The position numbers and the translations under genes are program-made. The notes beneath the pieces are model-generated. The model was not told the DNA's origin and made no database searches. It saw nothing but the letters and a program-made list of their open reading frames with translations. This document shows positions 1 through 6,192 of a stretch of DNA of 6,207 nt, one piece after another. This stretch comes from Neisseria meningitidis (GTDB lineage Bacteria; Pseudomonadota; Gammaproteobacteria; Burkholderiales; Neisseriaceae), in assembly GCA_923184405.1 (NCBI GenBank), contig OV299793.1, positions 1,207,492-1,213,698 on the forward strand, in the 5' to 3' direction. Position 1 is the stretch's first letter; each line of letters opens with the position of its first letter.

Positions 1-26
1 GTGCTTCTTTCTTTTCACGTATTGCT
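1..26 (+). other. Nanopore sequencing-adapter remnant at left edge
   Basis: The bases ending ACGTATTGCT at 17-26, with the preceding CTTC/TTTC pattern, align to the 3' end of the Oxford Nanopore ligation adapter as I recall it (…CGTTCAGTTACGTATTGCT) with a few mismatches and one extra base. Clear leuA coding sequence begins directly after it, near 27. The last few bases (TGCT) also fit native leuA, so the boundary is uncertain by about 4 bases. This is not genomic sequence. Its presence at the exact start indicates an untrimmed read end. Confidence 0.65.
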
Positions 27-385
27 TCGGCTTCATCTTCAATTTGTACTCCATATGGATGGGGCCAGGCGAGCGAAGCGTGTGGATGCGTTTTTTCGAA
101 GTGCGGGCGCAACGGGCTCACCTGCTTGACGGATGTCCCGCTCGATGGCACGGGACATCGAACAGACCGTTGATTTGGTAATGGTTTTCGCATCGCATTG
201 ACCGCCCGAAATCGCCCGGCTGGCAGCGGCAAACCCGCTTCGATGATGTCCACACACAATTCGTCCAGCTACGCGACCCAACATGACGACACGTTTTCCT
301 TCTGCGGGTCATAGCGGCGCCCGGGCGATTGTTCGCCGTCGCGCAGGGTGGTGTCGAAAATGATAACGCGGTTGGCCTGTGTCAC
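27..385 (-). CDS. leuA: 2-isopropylmalate synthase, N-terminal part, frameshifted
   Basis: LeuA condenses acetyl-CoA with 2-oxoisovalerate, the committed step of leucine synthesis, in the cytoplasm. The N-terminus is clean: [19 protein letters not shown], containing the [12 protein letters not shown] signature of the HMGL-like TIM-barrel family (metal-binding Asp and catalytic Arg). It then shifts frame at least three times. FAAAS and [19 protein letters not shown] are readable around 110-240, and [13 protein letters not shown] at about 60-25. Only about 120 of the usual ~510 residues are present, because the gene runs into adapter sequence at the left edge. The GTG at 383-385 is chosen as start because a GGAGA lies 8 bases upstream and Neisseria LeuA begins at this residue. 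An upstream in-frame ATG at 458-460 has no such support. The frameshifts are probably sequencing errors, since the residues on both sides of each break are conserved. Confidence 0.88.
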
Positions 386-393
386 TACTGCAA

Positions 394-398
394 TCTCC
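394..398 (-). promoter_or_regulatory. Ribosome binding site deciding the leuA GTG start
   Basis: On the minus strand GGAGA lies 8 bases before GTG (383-385). This is standard Shine-Dalgarno spacing and favours GTG over the upstream in-frame ATG. Confidence 0.55.
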
Positions 399-446
399 AG
401 TGATTCGTTTTTTTGTAAAAAAGCATCTAAATCCAGCGGCCTACCT

Positions 447-695
447 TCAGATCTCAACAAGCGCGGTCAGCTTTTTGCAGTTACGCCAAAGGCGCGACCC
501 AAGCGCGCGCTCATTTATAGATGGCGGCGGTCGTCGCGGCATTTTCGGGATCGATGCTATTTCAACGCTTCCGGCAAGCGCGTTCACGCCGCCGAAATAT
601 AAACAAGCAAACAATACATAACTGAAACTGGAGCACAGTAGTGCCTTGTCTAAAATAAATCCTTCTGGCAGAAATATGGACAGGATTATGCGCAT
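447..695 (-). CDS. Possible small exported protein, unidentified
   Basis: I do not recognise this ORF. From the Met at 693-695 it encodes about 82 residues. A hydrophobic stretch, [14 protein letters not shown], is followed by VNALAG, which resembles a signal-peptide h-region with an Ala-x-Ala-type cleavage site. The tail is Pro/Arg rich, but a neighbouring frame reads [13 protein letters not shown] then stop near 513, which looks more like a natural C-terminus, so the frame may be shifted here. It lies upstream of leuA on the same strand. Two points count against it: the hydrophobic part overlaps an adapter-like segment (610-639), and uncorrected sequence produces chance ORFs. Confidence 0.25.
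   Translation of the reverse strand: MRIILSIFLPEGFILDKALLCSSFSYVLFACLYFGGVNALAGSVEIASIPKMPRRPPPSINERALGSRLWRNCKKLTALVEI
610..639 (-). other. Possible internal adapter complement (degenerate)
   Basis: CAATACATAACTGAA at 612-626 matches 14 of 15 bases of the recalled reverse complement of the nanopore ligation adapter (CAATACGTAACTGAA). The following bases weakly follow the rest of the adapter (GAAGTACA against GGAGCACA). It sits inside a readable ORF, so a chance match to native sequence cannot be excluded. Unlike the 5785-5828 pair, it is not followed by a forward adapter copy. Confidence 0.35.
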
Positions 696-696
696 T

Positions 697-776
697 TTGG
701 ACAAAACTTGGCAATATAAATTGAAAAAAATCTCAATGCGTGCCATAGATTTTATTAATTTTATACATTTTGTCCA
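697..776. repeat. Inverted TGGACAAAA repeats upstream of proB
   Basis: TGGACAAAA at 698-706 and its complement TTTTGTCCA at 768-776 form a spaced inverted pair. A related TATGGACAG lies at 675-683. The copies flank the AT-rich part of the leuA/proB gap, including a TATAAA at 715-720. Such an arrangement could be an operator or chance in AT-rich DNA. No regulator is assignable. Confidence 0.25.
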
Positions 777-873
777 TTTATTGCAGACGCGGCGTGATTG
801 TTGACAATTGCGGCAGAACAGGTAAGTCGGCGGCCTGGGGTGGCAAGACAGGACAAACCAACGGACGGAAACA

Positions 874-1603
874 GTACAAAGTTACGTATTTAAAGTCGGC
901 ACATCTTCGATTACCCATTCCGGACGGCAGTCTCTCGCGCGGCAAAATCCAAACCATCACCCGGCCAGCTTGCCGCATTGCATCATGCGGGACACGAGCT
1001 GGTCGCCGACATATTCCGACGCAGTTACGCGGCAGGGTTCAGTGCGCTGGGTTTCAAAACGTCAGATCAAAATCGCCGACAAACGAAGCTCTGACGCCGT
1101 CAGGCAGGGGCTGCTGATGGAAGAACATATGCGGCAAACCTGTCTTCAGACGGCATCGTGTCCGCACAAATCCTGCTCAGCTCGCGCCGACTATGCCGAC
1201 AAACGCCACTACCAAAATGCCGACGGCGCACTCTCCGTGCTGCTGCAACGCCGCGCCGTCCCCATCATCAATGAAAACGATACGGTTTCTAGGTTGATGC
1301 CAAATAAAAATAGGCGACAACAACTACACTGAGTACGCAAGTGGAAGCGATGATACAGGGAGACATCTCCACACCGCCGAAACGAAATAGAATAACCATT
1401 ACACGGGAAACCAGGAAAAGAAACACGGATGACAGTAGACGGAAGGACAAAACCGAACACAGCAACCATGAAATCATCGCAAATGCCGAGGCAGATCGGG
1501 TGCAGGCTGACAACGGCACTCCGCGGAGACCGCTGCACCAAAATGCCAAAGCACGTAATACAATCATGCCAGCACGAAACAGCAGGCACCGGTCTACATA
1601 GGT
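874..1603 (+). CDS. proB: Glutamate 5-kinase, 5' two-thirds, frameshifted
   Basis: ProB phosphorylates glutamate to gamma-glutamyl phosphate, the first and feedback-controlled step of proline synthesis. The amino-acid-kinase fold is recognisable across frames: VFKVGTSSITHSDGSLSRGK near 888-945, ALHHAGHELV near 970-1005, KIADK and QGLLMEE near 1068-1125, LSSDGIVSAQILLS near 1142-1180, and the cleanest block, SVLLQRRAVPIINENDTVS, ending at 1290. The last holds the INEND substrate-binding segment. From 1291 to 1603 it is much noisier but still follows the family: GDN.DTLSAQV.AMIQ, KIEHINHEII, then GVPVYI at the end. The initiator ATG is lost; homology starts at the codons for Tyr-Lys. Roughly 135 C-terminal residues, including any PUA domain, are missing, replaced by foreign sequence from about 1604. 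proA follows on the same strand, as in the usual proBA pair. Confidence 0.85.
1145..1156 (-). other. DNA uptake sequence inside proB
   Basis: TTCAGACGGCAT is the exact complement of the 12-base Neisseria uptake sequence ATGCCGTCTGAA. It falls in the codons for Ser-Ser-Asp-Gly-Ile of proB. It is a single copy, so it is not part of a terminator. Uptake sequences bind the ComP minor pilin during transformation and point to N. meningitidis, N. gonorrhoeae, N. lactamica or close relatives. Confidence 0.85.
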
Positions 1604-2251
1604 TCGTAGCTAAACACGTTAAAAAGAAAACGAAGCAAGCCGTAGACTTGGATGATCCTTCAGTGGCCTTGCAGCAACCTCAAGGTGTTTCTCTGGCCAG
1701 GAGCAGACACTCACTACTATAATCTGCTTCTTTGGGAGGCTGAGGAGGATAAATGAGATATGAAGGCAAAAATCAAATAATTTATACAAAGGCGAAAATG
1801 AGGCTGAAAAAATAAAATTAAAATAGAATAAACAAAATAAGCTTTAAAAACACCAAACCATCATTTAAATCATTAAAGGTTTAACTGTATTTAAGTCCCT
1901 TAGAAAAGATAAAGACTATCAGGTTTAAATATAAAATTTCCTAACTTTGCTATATGTTATTTAAGATGAGGAAGGTGAAAACAAAGAGGAAATAAACTTC
2001 TTATTTCACAAACAAACAAAGATGCTCCTATCAAGCACCTCTTTCTTAAATGATAGACAATGTTCAATCAACAAATCAAAGAAGAAAAATAATTTACAAT
2101 TATAAGAAAGAAGAATACTTTCATAATCATACTGATAATAAAACAATTTATATTGTATTTATGTATTTTTATTTGTATTACTATATAAACTATATTACCA
2201 CTTATCATATAGGCATCATCGTTACAAAACATGTACAGATGACAGGCTAAG
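1604..2251. other. Foreign AT-rich block, non-bacterial, no gene seen
   Basis: Base composition drops sharply after proB residue ~232 and recovers where proA begins. Positions 1604-1694 are not recognised. An Alu-like head follows at 1695-1755. From about 1756 to 2251 the sequence is A/T-rich with no ribosome sites, bacterial gene signatures or conserved residues. The 66-77 residue open frames near 2050-2301 are rich in Tyr, Ile and Asn and are what AT-rich noncoding DNA gives by chance. Together with the satellite DNA further right, this points to human or other primate origin. The block displaces the end of proB and the first ~60 codons of proA. Confidence 0.65.
1695..1755 (+). repeat. Alu-like SINE 5' head fragment
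   Basis: The bases GGCCAGG…CTCAC…TAATC…CTTTGGGAGGCTGAGG align in order and spacing with the start of the primate Alu consensus (GGCCGGGCG…GGCTCACGCCTGTAATCC…CACTTTGGGAGGCTGAGG). The longest exact block is CTTTGGGAGGCTGAGG at 1730-1745. The match fades after about 1755, so only the first ~60 bases of the ~300-base element are visible. Divergence elsewhere in the fragment is compatible with read error. Confidence 0.6.
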
Positions 2252-3329
2252 ACAAGATTCAAGAGAAGCAATGAAAAACCGCCTGTACCGACGGACAACA
2301 AACCGCGTTTAAATGGACATTAGAAGACGTTGCCGCGCCCGACCGTGTGGGCGAAATACAAAACCTCGACTCTGCAACGGCAAAATCGTCAAAAAGCGTG
2401 TGGCGATGGGCGTTATCGGCATTATTACGAAAACCGCCCGAACGTTGCGTCGATGCGGCGGCTTTGGCACTGAAAAGCGGCAGCGCGGTCGTACTCCGCA
2501 ACGGCAAAGATGCATTCAATCGCACGCGCCATCGTTGCCGCCCTAAGAAACAGGGTTGGAACAAACCCGCATCGACCAGACGCAGCCTGCAGTTGATTGA
2601 AGACACCAGCGCGAGAGCGCAAAACTACGAAATGATGAGGGCGAAAGATTATCTAGACCCGCTGATTCCGCGCGGCGAGGCACGAATGATACGGGCGGTG
2701 GTAGAATAACGTCACAGCCGTACCGACCATTGCAACGAGGACGGGCATTGTCCACATCTACGCCGATAAAGATGCGGACTTAGAAAAGGCAAACCGCATT
2801 GTCCACAACGCCAAAACCAGCCGTCCGTCCGTGTGCAACTCGATGAACTGCTGTTGGGGCATGAAGACAATGCTGCCGACTTCAGCCAGCTCGAACAGCA
2901 GACCGTTCGCAACCGGACAAAGCCGGACTGCCGCCCGTCCGCATCCGTTTGGATCCGAAAAAGGCGCAGCATATCGGCGGCGAAGCGGCGGATGCAAACG
3001 ATTTCGATACCGAGTTTGAGACTACATCCTCGCTGTGAAAACCATCGCATCGATCGAAAGGCGGTCGGGCACATCGAAACCCACCGCACACACCATCTAC
3101 AGACGGCATCGTTACCGAAAACCGCCACGCTGCGGACTATTTCACGACCCATATCGATTCTGCCGCCGTATATGTCAACGCGTCCACGCGCTTTACCGAC
3201 GGCGGCGAATTCAGCATGGTTGCGAAATGGGCATCTCCACGCAAAACTCCACGCCCGGGGCCCGATGGGTTTGAAAGAGCTGACGAGTTACAAATACATC
3301 GTACAAGGCACGGGACAGGTTAGGAATAA
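2252..3329 (+). CDS. proA: Gamma-glutamyl phosphate reductase, N-truncated and frameshifted
   Basis: ProA reduces gamma-glutamyl phosphate with NADPH to glutamate semialdehyde, the second step of proline synthesis. Family blocks appear in order: [13 protein letters not shown] (near 2388-2430), [15 protein letters not shown] (2455-2500), QLIEDT then [16 protein letters not shown] (2590-2675), IRAVVE (2690-2708), [19 protein letters not shown] near 2770-2820, RPSVCNSM with the catalytic Cys codon at 2834-2836, [36 protein letters not shown] (3125-3185), CEMGISTQ and [20 protein letters not shown] near the end. The stop is TAA at 3327-3329, reached after a one-base deletion. The first ~60 residues are missing, replaced by the foreign block. 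At least six frame changes occur. Downstream lie a Correia element and a terminator shared with convergent ftsK. Confidence 0.9.
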
Positions 3330-3348
3330 TCCGAATTCAAACGTCTGA

Positions 3349-3500
3349 TATAGTGGATTAACTTTAAACCGATGCGGCATTGCCTCCCCATAGCTCAAAG
3401 AGAACGATTCTCTAAGGTGCTGAAGCACCAAGTGAATCGGTTCCCTACTATCTGTACTGTCTGCGGCTTCGTCGCCTTGTCCTGATTTTGTTATCCACTA
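3349..3500. mobile_element. Correia repeat enclosed element (CREE), near full length
   Basis: The 152-base block begins TATAGTGGATTAA and ends TTATCCACTA, the characteristic inverted termini of the Neisseria Correia miniature element, with the last TA of the right end missing. Inside are typical stretches: TTGCCTCCCC, the ~50-base internal part with GAGAACGATTCTC and GGTGCTGAAGCACC, and TGTACTGTCTGCGGCTTCG followed by TCGCCTTGTCCTGA. Presence of the internal part marks the long (~155-base) form, not the ~105-base deleted form. It is non-coding, moved in trans, inserts at TA, and can carry promoter or RNase III processing signals. Here it lies between the 3' ends of proA and ftsK. Confidence 0.93.
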
Positions 3501-3534
3501 AAATGCCGTCTGAAACAGTCTTCAGACGGCATTT
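3501..3534. terminator. Bidirectional terminator built from inverted DNA uptake sequences
   Basis: AAATGCCGTCTGAA (3501-3514) and its exact complement TTCAGACGGCATTT (3521-3534) are separated by the 6-base loop ACAGTC. Each arm contains a complete 12-base uptake sequence (3503-3514 and 3521-3532). Inverted uptake pairs after genes are the common Neisseria terminator. This one serves proA from the left, after the Correia element, and ftsK from the right, whose stop is at 3547-3549. The perfect arms show this stretch is essentially error-free. Confidence 0.93.
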
Positions 3535-3546
3535 CATTTGCAAAAA

Positions 3547-5133
3547 TCAAGCATTGTCCAAGGGGACGAGAATCGTACGGTTGCCGCTGTGTTCCGGTGC
3601 GCACACAATGCCTTCCGCCTCCATCAGGTCAATCAGACACGCGGCGCGGTTGTAAACGATGCGCAAGGTGCGCTGTACGCCCGAAATACTGGCCTAGCGC
3701 GTTTTCAGGCAACGGATACGGCTTCATCATACATCGGATCGGTTTCGCTGTCGCCGCTGCGCCTGATGCCGGGCAGCCTTCGCTGCCGCCGCCGCTCAAA
3801 ATATCGTCAACATAGTCCGGCTCGCCAAACTGTTTCAAATATTCGACCACGCGGTGCACCTCTTCATCCGAGGCAAACGCGCCGTGAACGCGCTGCGGAT
3901 AGGCAGTACCCGGCGGCAGGAACAGCATATCGCCCTGACCGAGCAGGTTTTCCGCGCCCATTTGGTCGAGAATCGTGCGGCTGTCGATTTTGCTGGACAC
4001 TTGGAACGCGATACGCGTCGGGATGTTCGCCTTAATCAACCCGTAATCACATCGACGCTGGGGCGTTGTGTGGCAAGAATCAGATGGATGCCTGCCGCGC
4101 GGGCTTTTTGGGCGAGGCGGGCAATCAGTTCTTCGATTTTCTTGCCTGCCGTCATCATCAGGTCGGCAAACTCATCAACCACGACCACGATAAACGGCAA
4201 TTTTTCCAAAGGTTCGGGATTGTCGGGCGTGAGGCTGAACGGGTTGCCGATTTTCTCCCCCTTGCTGCGGCTTCGGCGATTTTTTGATTGAAACCCGCAA
4301 GATTGCGCACGCCCATAAAGCTCATCAGGCGGTAGCGTTTTTCCATTTCGTTAACACACCAGTTCAGCGCGTTTGCCGCCAGCTTCATATCGGTAACGAC
4401 AGGGGCGAGCAGGTGAGGGATGCCTTCGTAAATGCTCAATCCCAGCACTTTTCGGATCGATCATAAACATACGCACGTCTTCCGGCGCGGCTTTGAAAAG
4501 CATAGACAGAATCATCGCGTTGAAACCCACCGATTTGCCCGAACCAGTTATGCCGGCAACCAACAAATGCGGCGCTTTTCCGAAGTCGGTTACGACGGGC
4601 TGTCCGGGTGATGTCCTGACCGAGCGCAAGCGTCAGCTTGCATTTGGATTCGGCAAACTCAAGTGAACTAAAGATTTCGCTCAGGCGAATCATATAGCAT
4701 TTCGTACGGAAGTTCCAAACCCATACAGGTTTTGCCGGGATGGTCTCGACAACGCAGATGCGACGCCAAGCAGAACGAACAATCCAAGTCTTGTTCCACA
4801 CTCAGAAAGGAATCGCACGCGCACGTCGAAATCGAGATTAGATTTAATAACGAGCGAAATCACGGGGCCAGAACATGAATCGACAACCTTCACAGCTGAC
4901 TTTGAACTCCGCCAATACTTCTTCAAATGGAGACGCTGATATCGAACAGTGCTGCATTCGGTTCACGTCAGGCCCCTGGATTCCACAGCGGCGGCAGAAT
5001 CAGGACCGTTGTCAGCAGCCGTTCGTATACCGCATCGGTTACTTCCGATTAGAACGCATCTTCATACGATTCCGCAACCGATACACGGCAGGACAGGAGT
5101 TCAATCTGGAGCACACGTAAACGCAAACGGTCA
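3547..5133 (-). CDS. ftsK: DNA translocase FtsK, motor and C-terminal domains, frameshifted
   Basis: FtsK is a septum-anchored hexameric ATPase that pumps DNA toward dif during division. Read 5' to 3': acidic linker (…CRVS…EDAF.SE then [15 protein letters not shown] near 5100-4970); VKVVDS.SGPVI; VVETIP (near 4740); IRLSEIF..LEFAESK and [10 protein letters not shown]; the Walker A block [20 protein letters not shown] (P-loop codons near 4532-4555); [20 protein letters not shown]; the Walker B block [14 protein letters not shown] (4150-4195); [54 protein letters not shown]; then the winged-helix gamma domain ending [11 protein letters not shown] and TGA (3547-3549). Blocks of about 100 codons are clean (3790-4035), with single-base breaks near 4038, 4270, 4440, 4600 and elsewhere. 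The gene runs into alpha-satellite sequence at about 5134; a further upstream piece appears at 5829-6008. Confidence 0.92.
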
Positions 5134-5432
5134 ATAAAGAAGGAGTTTGAGAATGTTTCTGTCTAGTGGTTGTGGGGAGATATTTATGCCACCAGAGGCT
5201 CCAGAGTACCCAAATATCCACTTGCATATACTACAAAAAGAGTGCTTCCAAAGCTGCCTTCTGAACGGAATGTTCAACTCATGAGCTGAATTGCAACATC
5301 ACAAAGACGTTTCTGAGAATGTTTCGGTCTAGATTTGATATGTGAAGATACCCTGCCTAAACGGAACGGAATTTATCCAATGTCCACCTGCAGATTCACT
5401 AAAGGGTTTTTCGAATCTGTTTCATCAATAAA
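5130..5432. repeat. Primate alpha-satellite DNA, about 1.7 monomers
   Basis: Two tandem units are visible, starting with GAGAATGTTTCTGTCTAG at 5149 and GAGAATGTTTCGGTCTAG at 5315, a spacing of 166 bases against the alpha-satellite monomer of ~171. Diagnostic stretches of the consensus follow in order: CCAAATATCCACTTGCA, ACTACAAAAAGAGTGCTTCC, GGAATGTTCAACTC, and ACATCACAAAGACGTTTCTG, then, in unit 2, ATGTGAAGATA, CCAATGTCCACCTGCAGATTC and TTTTTCGAATCTGTTTCATCAA. The match ends near 5432. Alpha satellite is the centromeric repeat of humans and other primates, so this is host DNA joined inside a bacterial gene. Confidence 0.9.
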
Positions 5433-5784
5433 TTTTGATACAACTGATCATGAGGATGTCCTACCTTCAATTGATGTTGTTAATATTCTGCACAAATTTT
5501 TCAAAAGTAGACTCACATACAGACGAAAGTTGCTAAATAATGGGGTTTATTTTCTCCATCTTCCTTATGTGTTGAAGAAAACATTTTTCTATAACACATG
5601 AAGCTTAAGAAAAATACAGACATACATTTATAAACTTGTGTTTACAGCCAATCATTGCTACAATCATCATCAATTATGGATGAAGTTTTTCTTATAATAA
5701 ATTTTGGTTTGTTGATTTTCAAATATTTTATTTTTAGTATTAGAATAATGCATAAATAATCTAATTAAATTAATTTATAAATTT
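5433..5784. other. AT-rich block after the satellite, no gene seen
   Basis: This stretch continues the foreign block but no longer follows alpha-satellite consensus. It becomes strongly AT-rich toward 5700-5784. An open frame of 88 codons (5335-5601) begins inside the satellite and continues here; it has no ribosome site and crosses the satellite boundary, so I treat it as chance. No further repeat family is recognised. Confidence 0.5.
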
Positions 5785-5828
5785 ACAATACGTAAATTGA
5801 GACGGATTCGTTCCGGTTACGTATTGCT
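5785..5828. other. Back-to-back nanopore adapters (chimera junction)
   Basis: CAATACGTAA (5786-5795), followed by a degraded TTGAGACGG, resembles the adapter reverse complement that closes a read. It is directly followed at 5806-5828 by TTCGTTCCGGTTACGTATTGCT, the forward adapter with one extra base and one change. The 10-base arms CAATACGTAA and TTACGTATTG (5817-5826) are exact complements. An end adapter followed by a start adapter is what two reads joined without splitting leave behind. Neisseria ftsK begins directly after 5828. Confidence 0.88.
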
Positions 5829-6008
5829 ACTCAAATCCGTAATCCACCAGACTCGGAAAACGCTTCTTTGTCCGCATCGAACATACGGGAATACGTGCGT
5901 TGAAACACCGAGTCGTCAAACCGATAATCTGCAGCCGCTTCCATCGGGGTATCGGACACGCGGACTTTGGGGACCGCTGTTTCGTTTTTCTCAAATGCAT
6001 CGATCTAA
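5829..6008 (-). CDS. ftsK: FtsK upstream linker fragment, same gene as the left part
   Basis: On the minus strand, from right to left, the sequence reads [40 protein letters not shown] and [12 protein letters not shown], with DYGFE in a neighbouring frame just before the adapter. This matches, with frame slips, the linker of Neisseria FtsK between the N-terminal membrane segments and the motor. It belongs to the same gene as 3547-5133, on the same strand and in the right order. About 230 linker residues between the two pieces are absent and the space is occupied by satellite, AT-rich sequence and adapters. The membrane-spanning N-terminus and start codon are not in the window. Confidence 0.82.
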
Positions 6009-6192
6009 GCCTGCCTTTGTCCATTGTTGAATCATGTATATTTTCAGAATTAATGACTGTTTGCTTACAGATACTGCTTGGATTCTCAAACCTTAATAAA
6101 CGTAGTTGAGACTGTGCTGTTTGGTCTCGCGATGATCATGGACAGTTCTTCTGACCAACCAGACTGAAATGCTCCTCAGCAATAGGATCTTC
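6009..6192. other. Unidentified segment between ftsK and right-edge adapter
   Basis: Recognisable FtsK residues stop at about 6008. The following sequence is of mixed composition, without Neisseria motifs, a ribosome site or a convincing open frame. It holds a short direct repeat, TCAGCAATA, at 6176-6184 shortly before the adapter copy at 6191-6199. It could be host DNA or low-quality read end. Confidence 0.4.

Larger units (their letters stand above)
386..873. other. leuA-proB divergent intergenic region, largely unassigned
   Basis: This stretch separates the divergent leuA (minus) and proB (plus) starts. The leuA-proximal third is GC-rich and Neisseria-like; positions 640-780 are AT-rich. 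A TTGACA at 801-806 could be a -35 box for proB, but no good -10 box follows at 16-18 bases. A GC-rich inverted stretch near 500-515 (GCGCGCGC…GCGCGAC type) could be a weak terminator on the minus strand. I cannot tell how much is native, because an adapter-like segment lies at 610-639. Possible contents are listed separately. Confidence 0.4.

Noticed and set aside
1209..1589. Long minus-strand open frames of 92-126 codons opposite proB
   Set aside because: They are antisense shadows of proB, whose plus-strand residues (INENDTV and others) match the known family.
1604..2251. Possible insertion sequence or genomic islet disrupting proBA
   Set aside because: There are no terminal inverted repeats, target duplication or transposase, and both flanking gene ends are missing, unlike a simple insertion.
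2050..2301. Overlapping 66- and 77-codon open frames on both strands, Tyr/Ile-rich
   Set aside because: They lie in AT-rich foreign sequence, have no ribosome site or conserved residues, and are open on both strands by composition alone.
3096..3110. Second uptake sequence in proA (ACAGACGGCAT)
   Set aside because: It lacks the full 12-base match and corresponds to ordinary proA codons for Ser-Asp-Gly-Ile.
2712..3152. A 146-codon minus-strand frame opposite proA
   Set aside because: It is a shadow of proA; the plus strand holds the family blocks, including the catalytic Cys.
5335..5601. An 88-codon open frame with protein-like composition
   Set aside because: It starts inside alpha-satellite DNA, crosses the satellite boundary and has no ribosome site, so chance is the better explanation.
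5130..5784. Genuine human-to-Neisseria gene transfer, as reported for an L1 fragment in gonococcus
   Set aside because: The flanking adapter pair, the essential target gene and the missing native linker favour a read or assembly chimera.
5786..5826. Hairpin or terminator formed by CAATACGTAA and TTACGTATTG
   Set aside because: The arms are explained by opposed adapter copies; no gene ends here and there is no T-tract.
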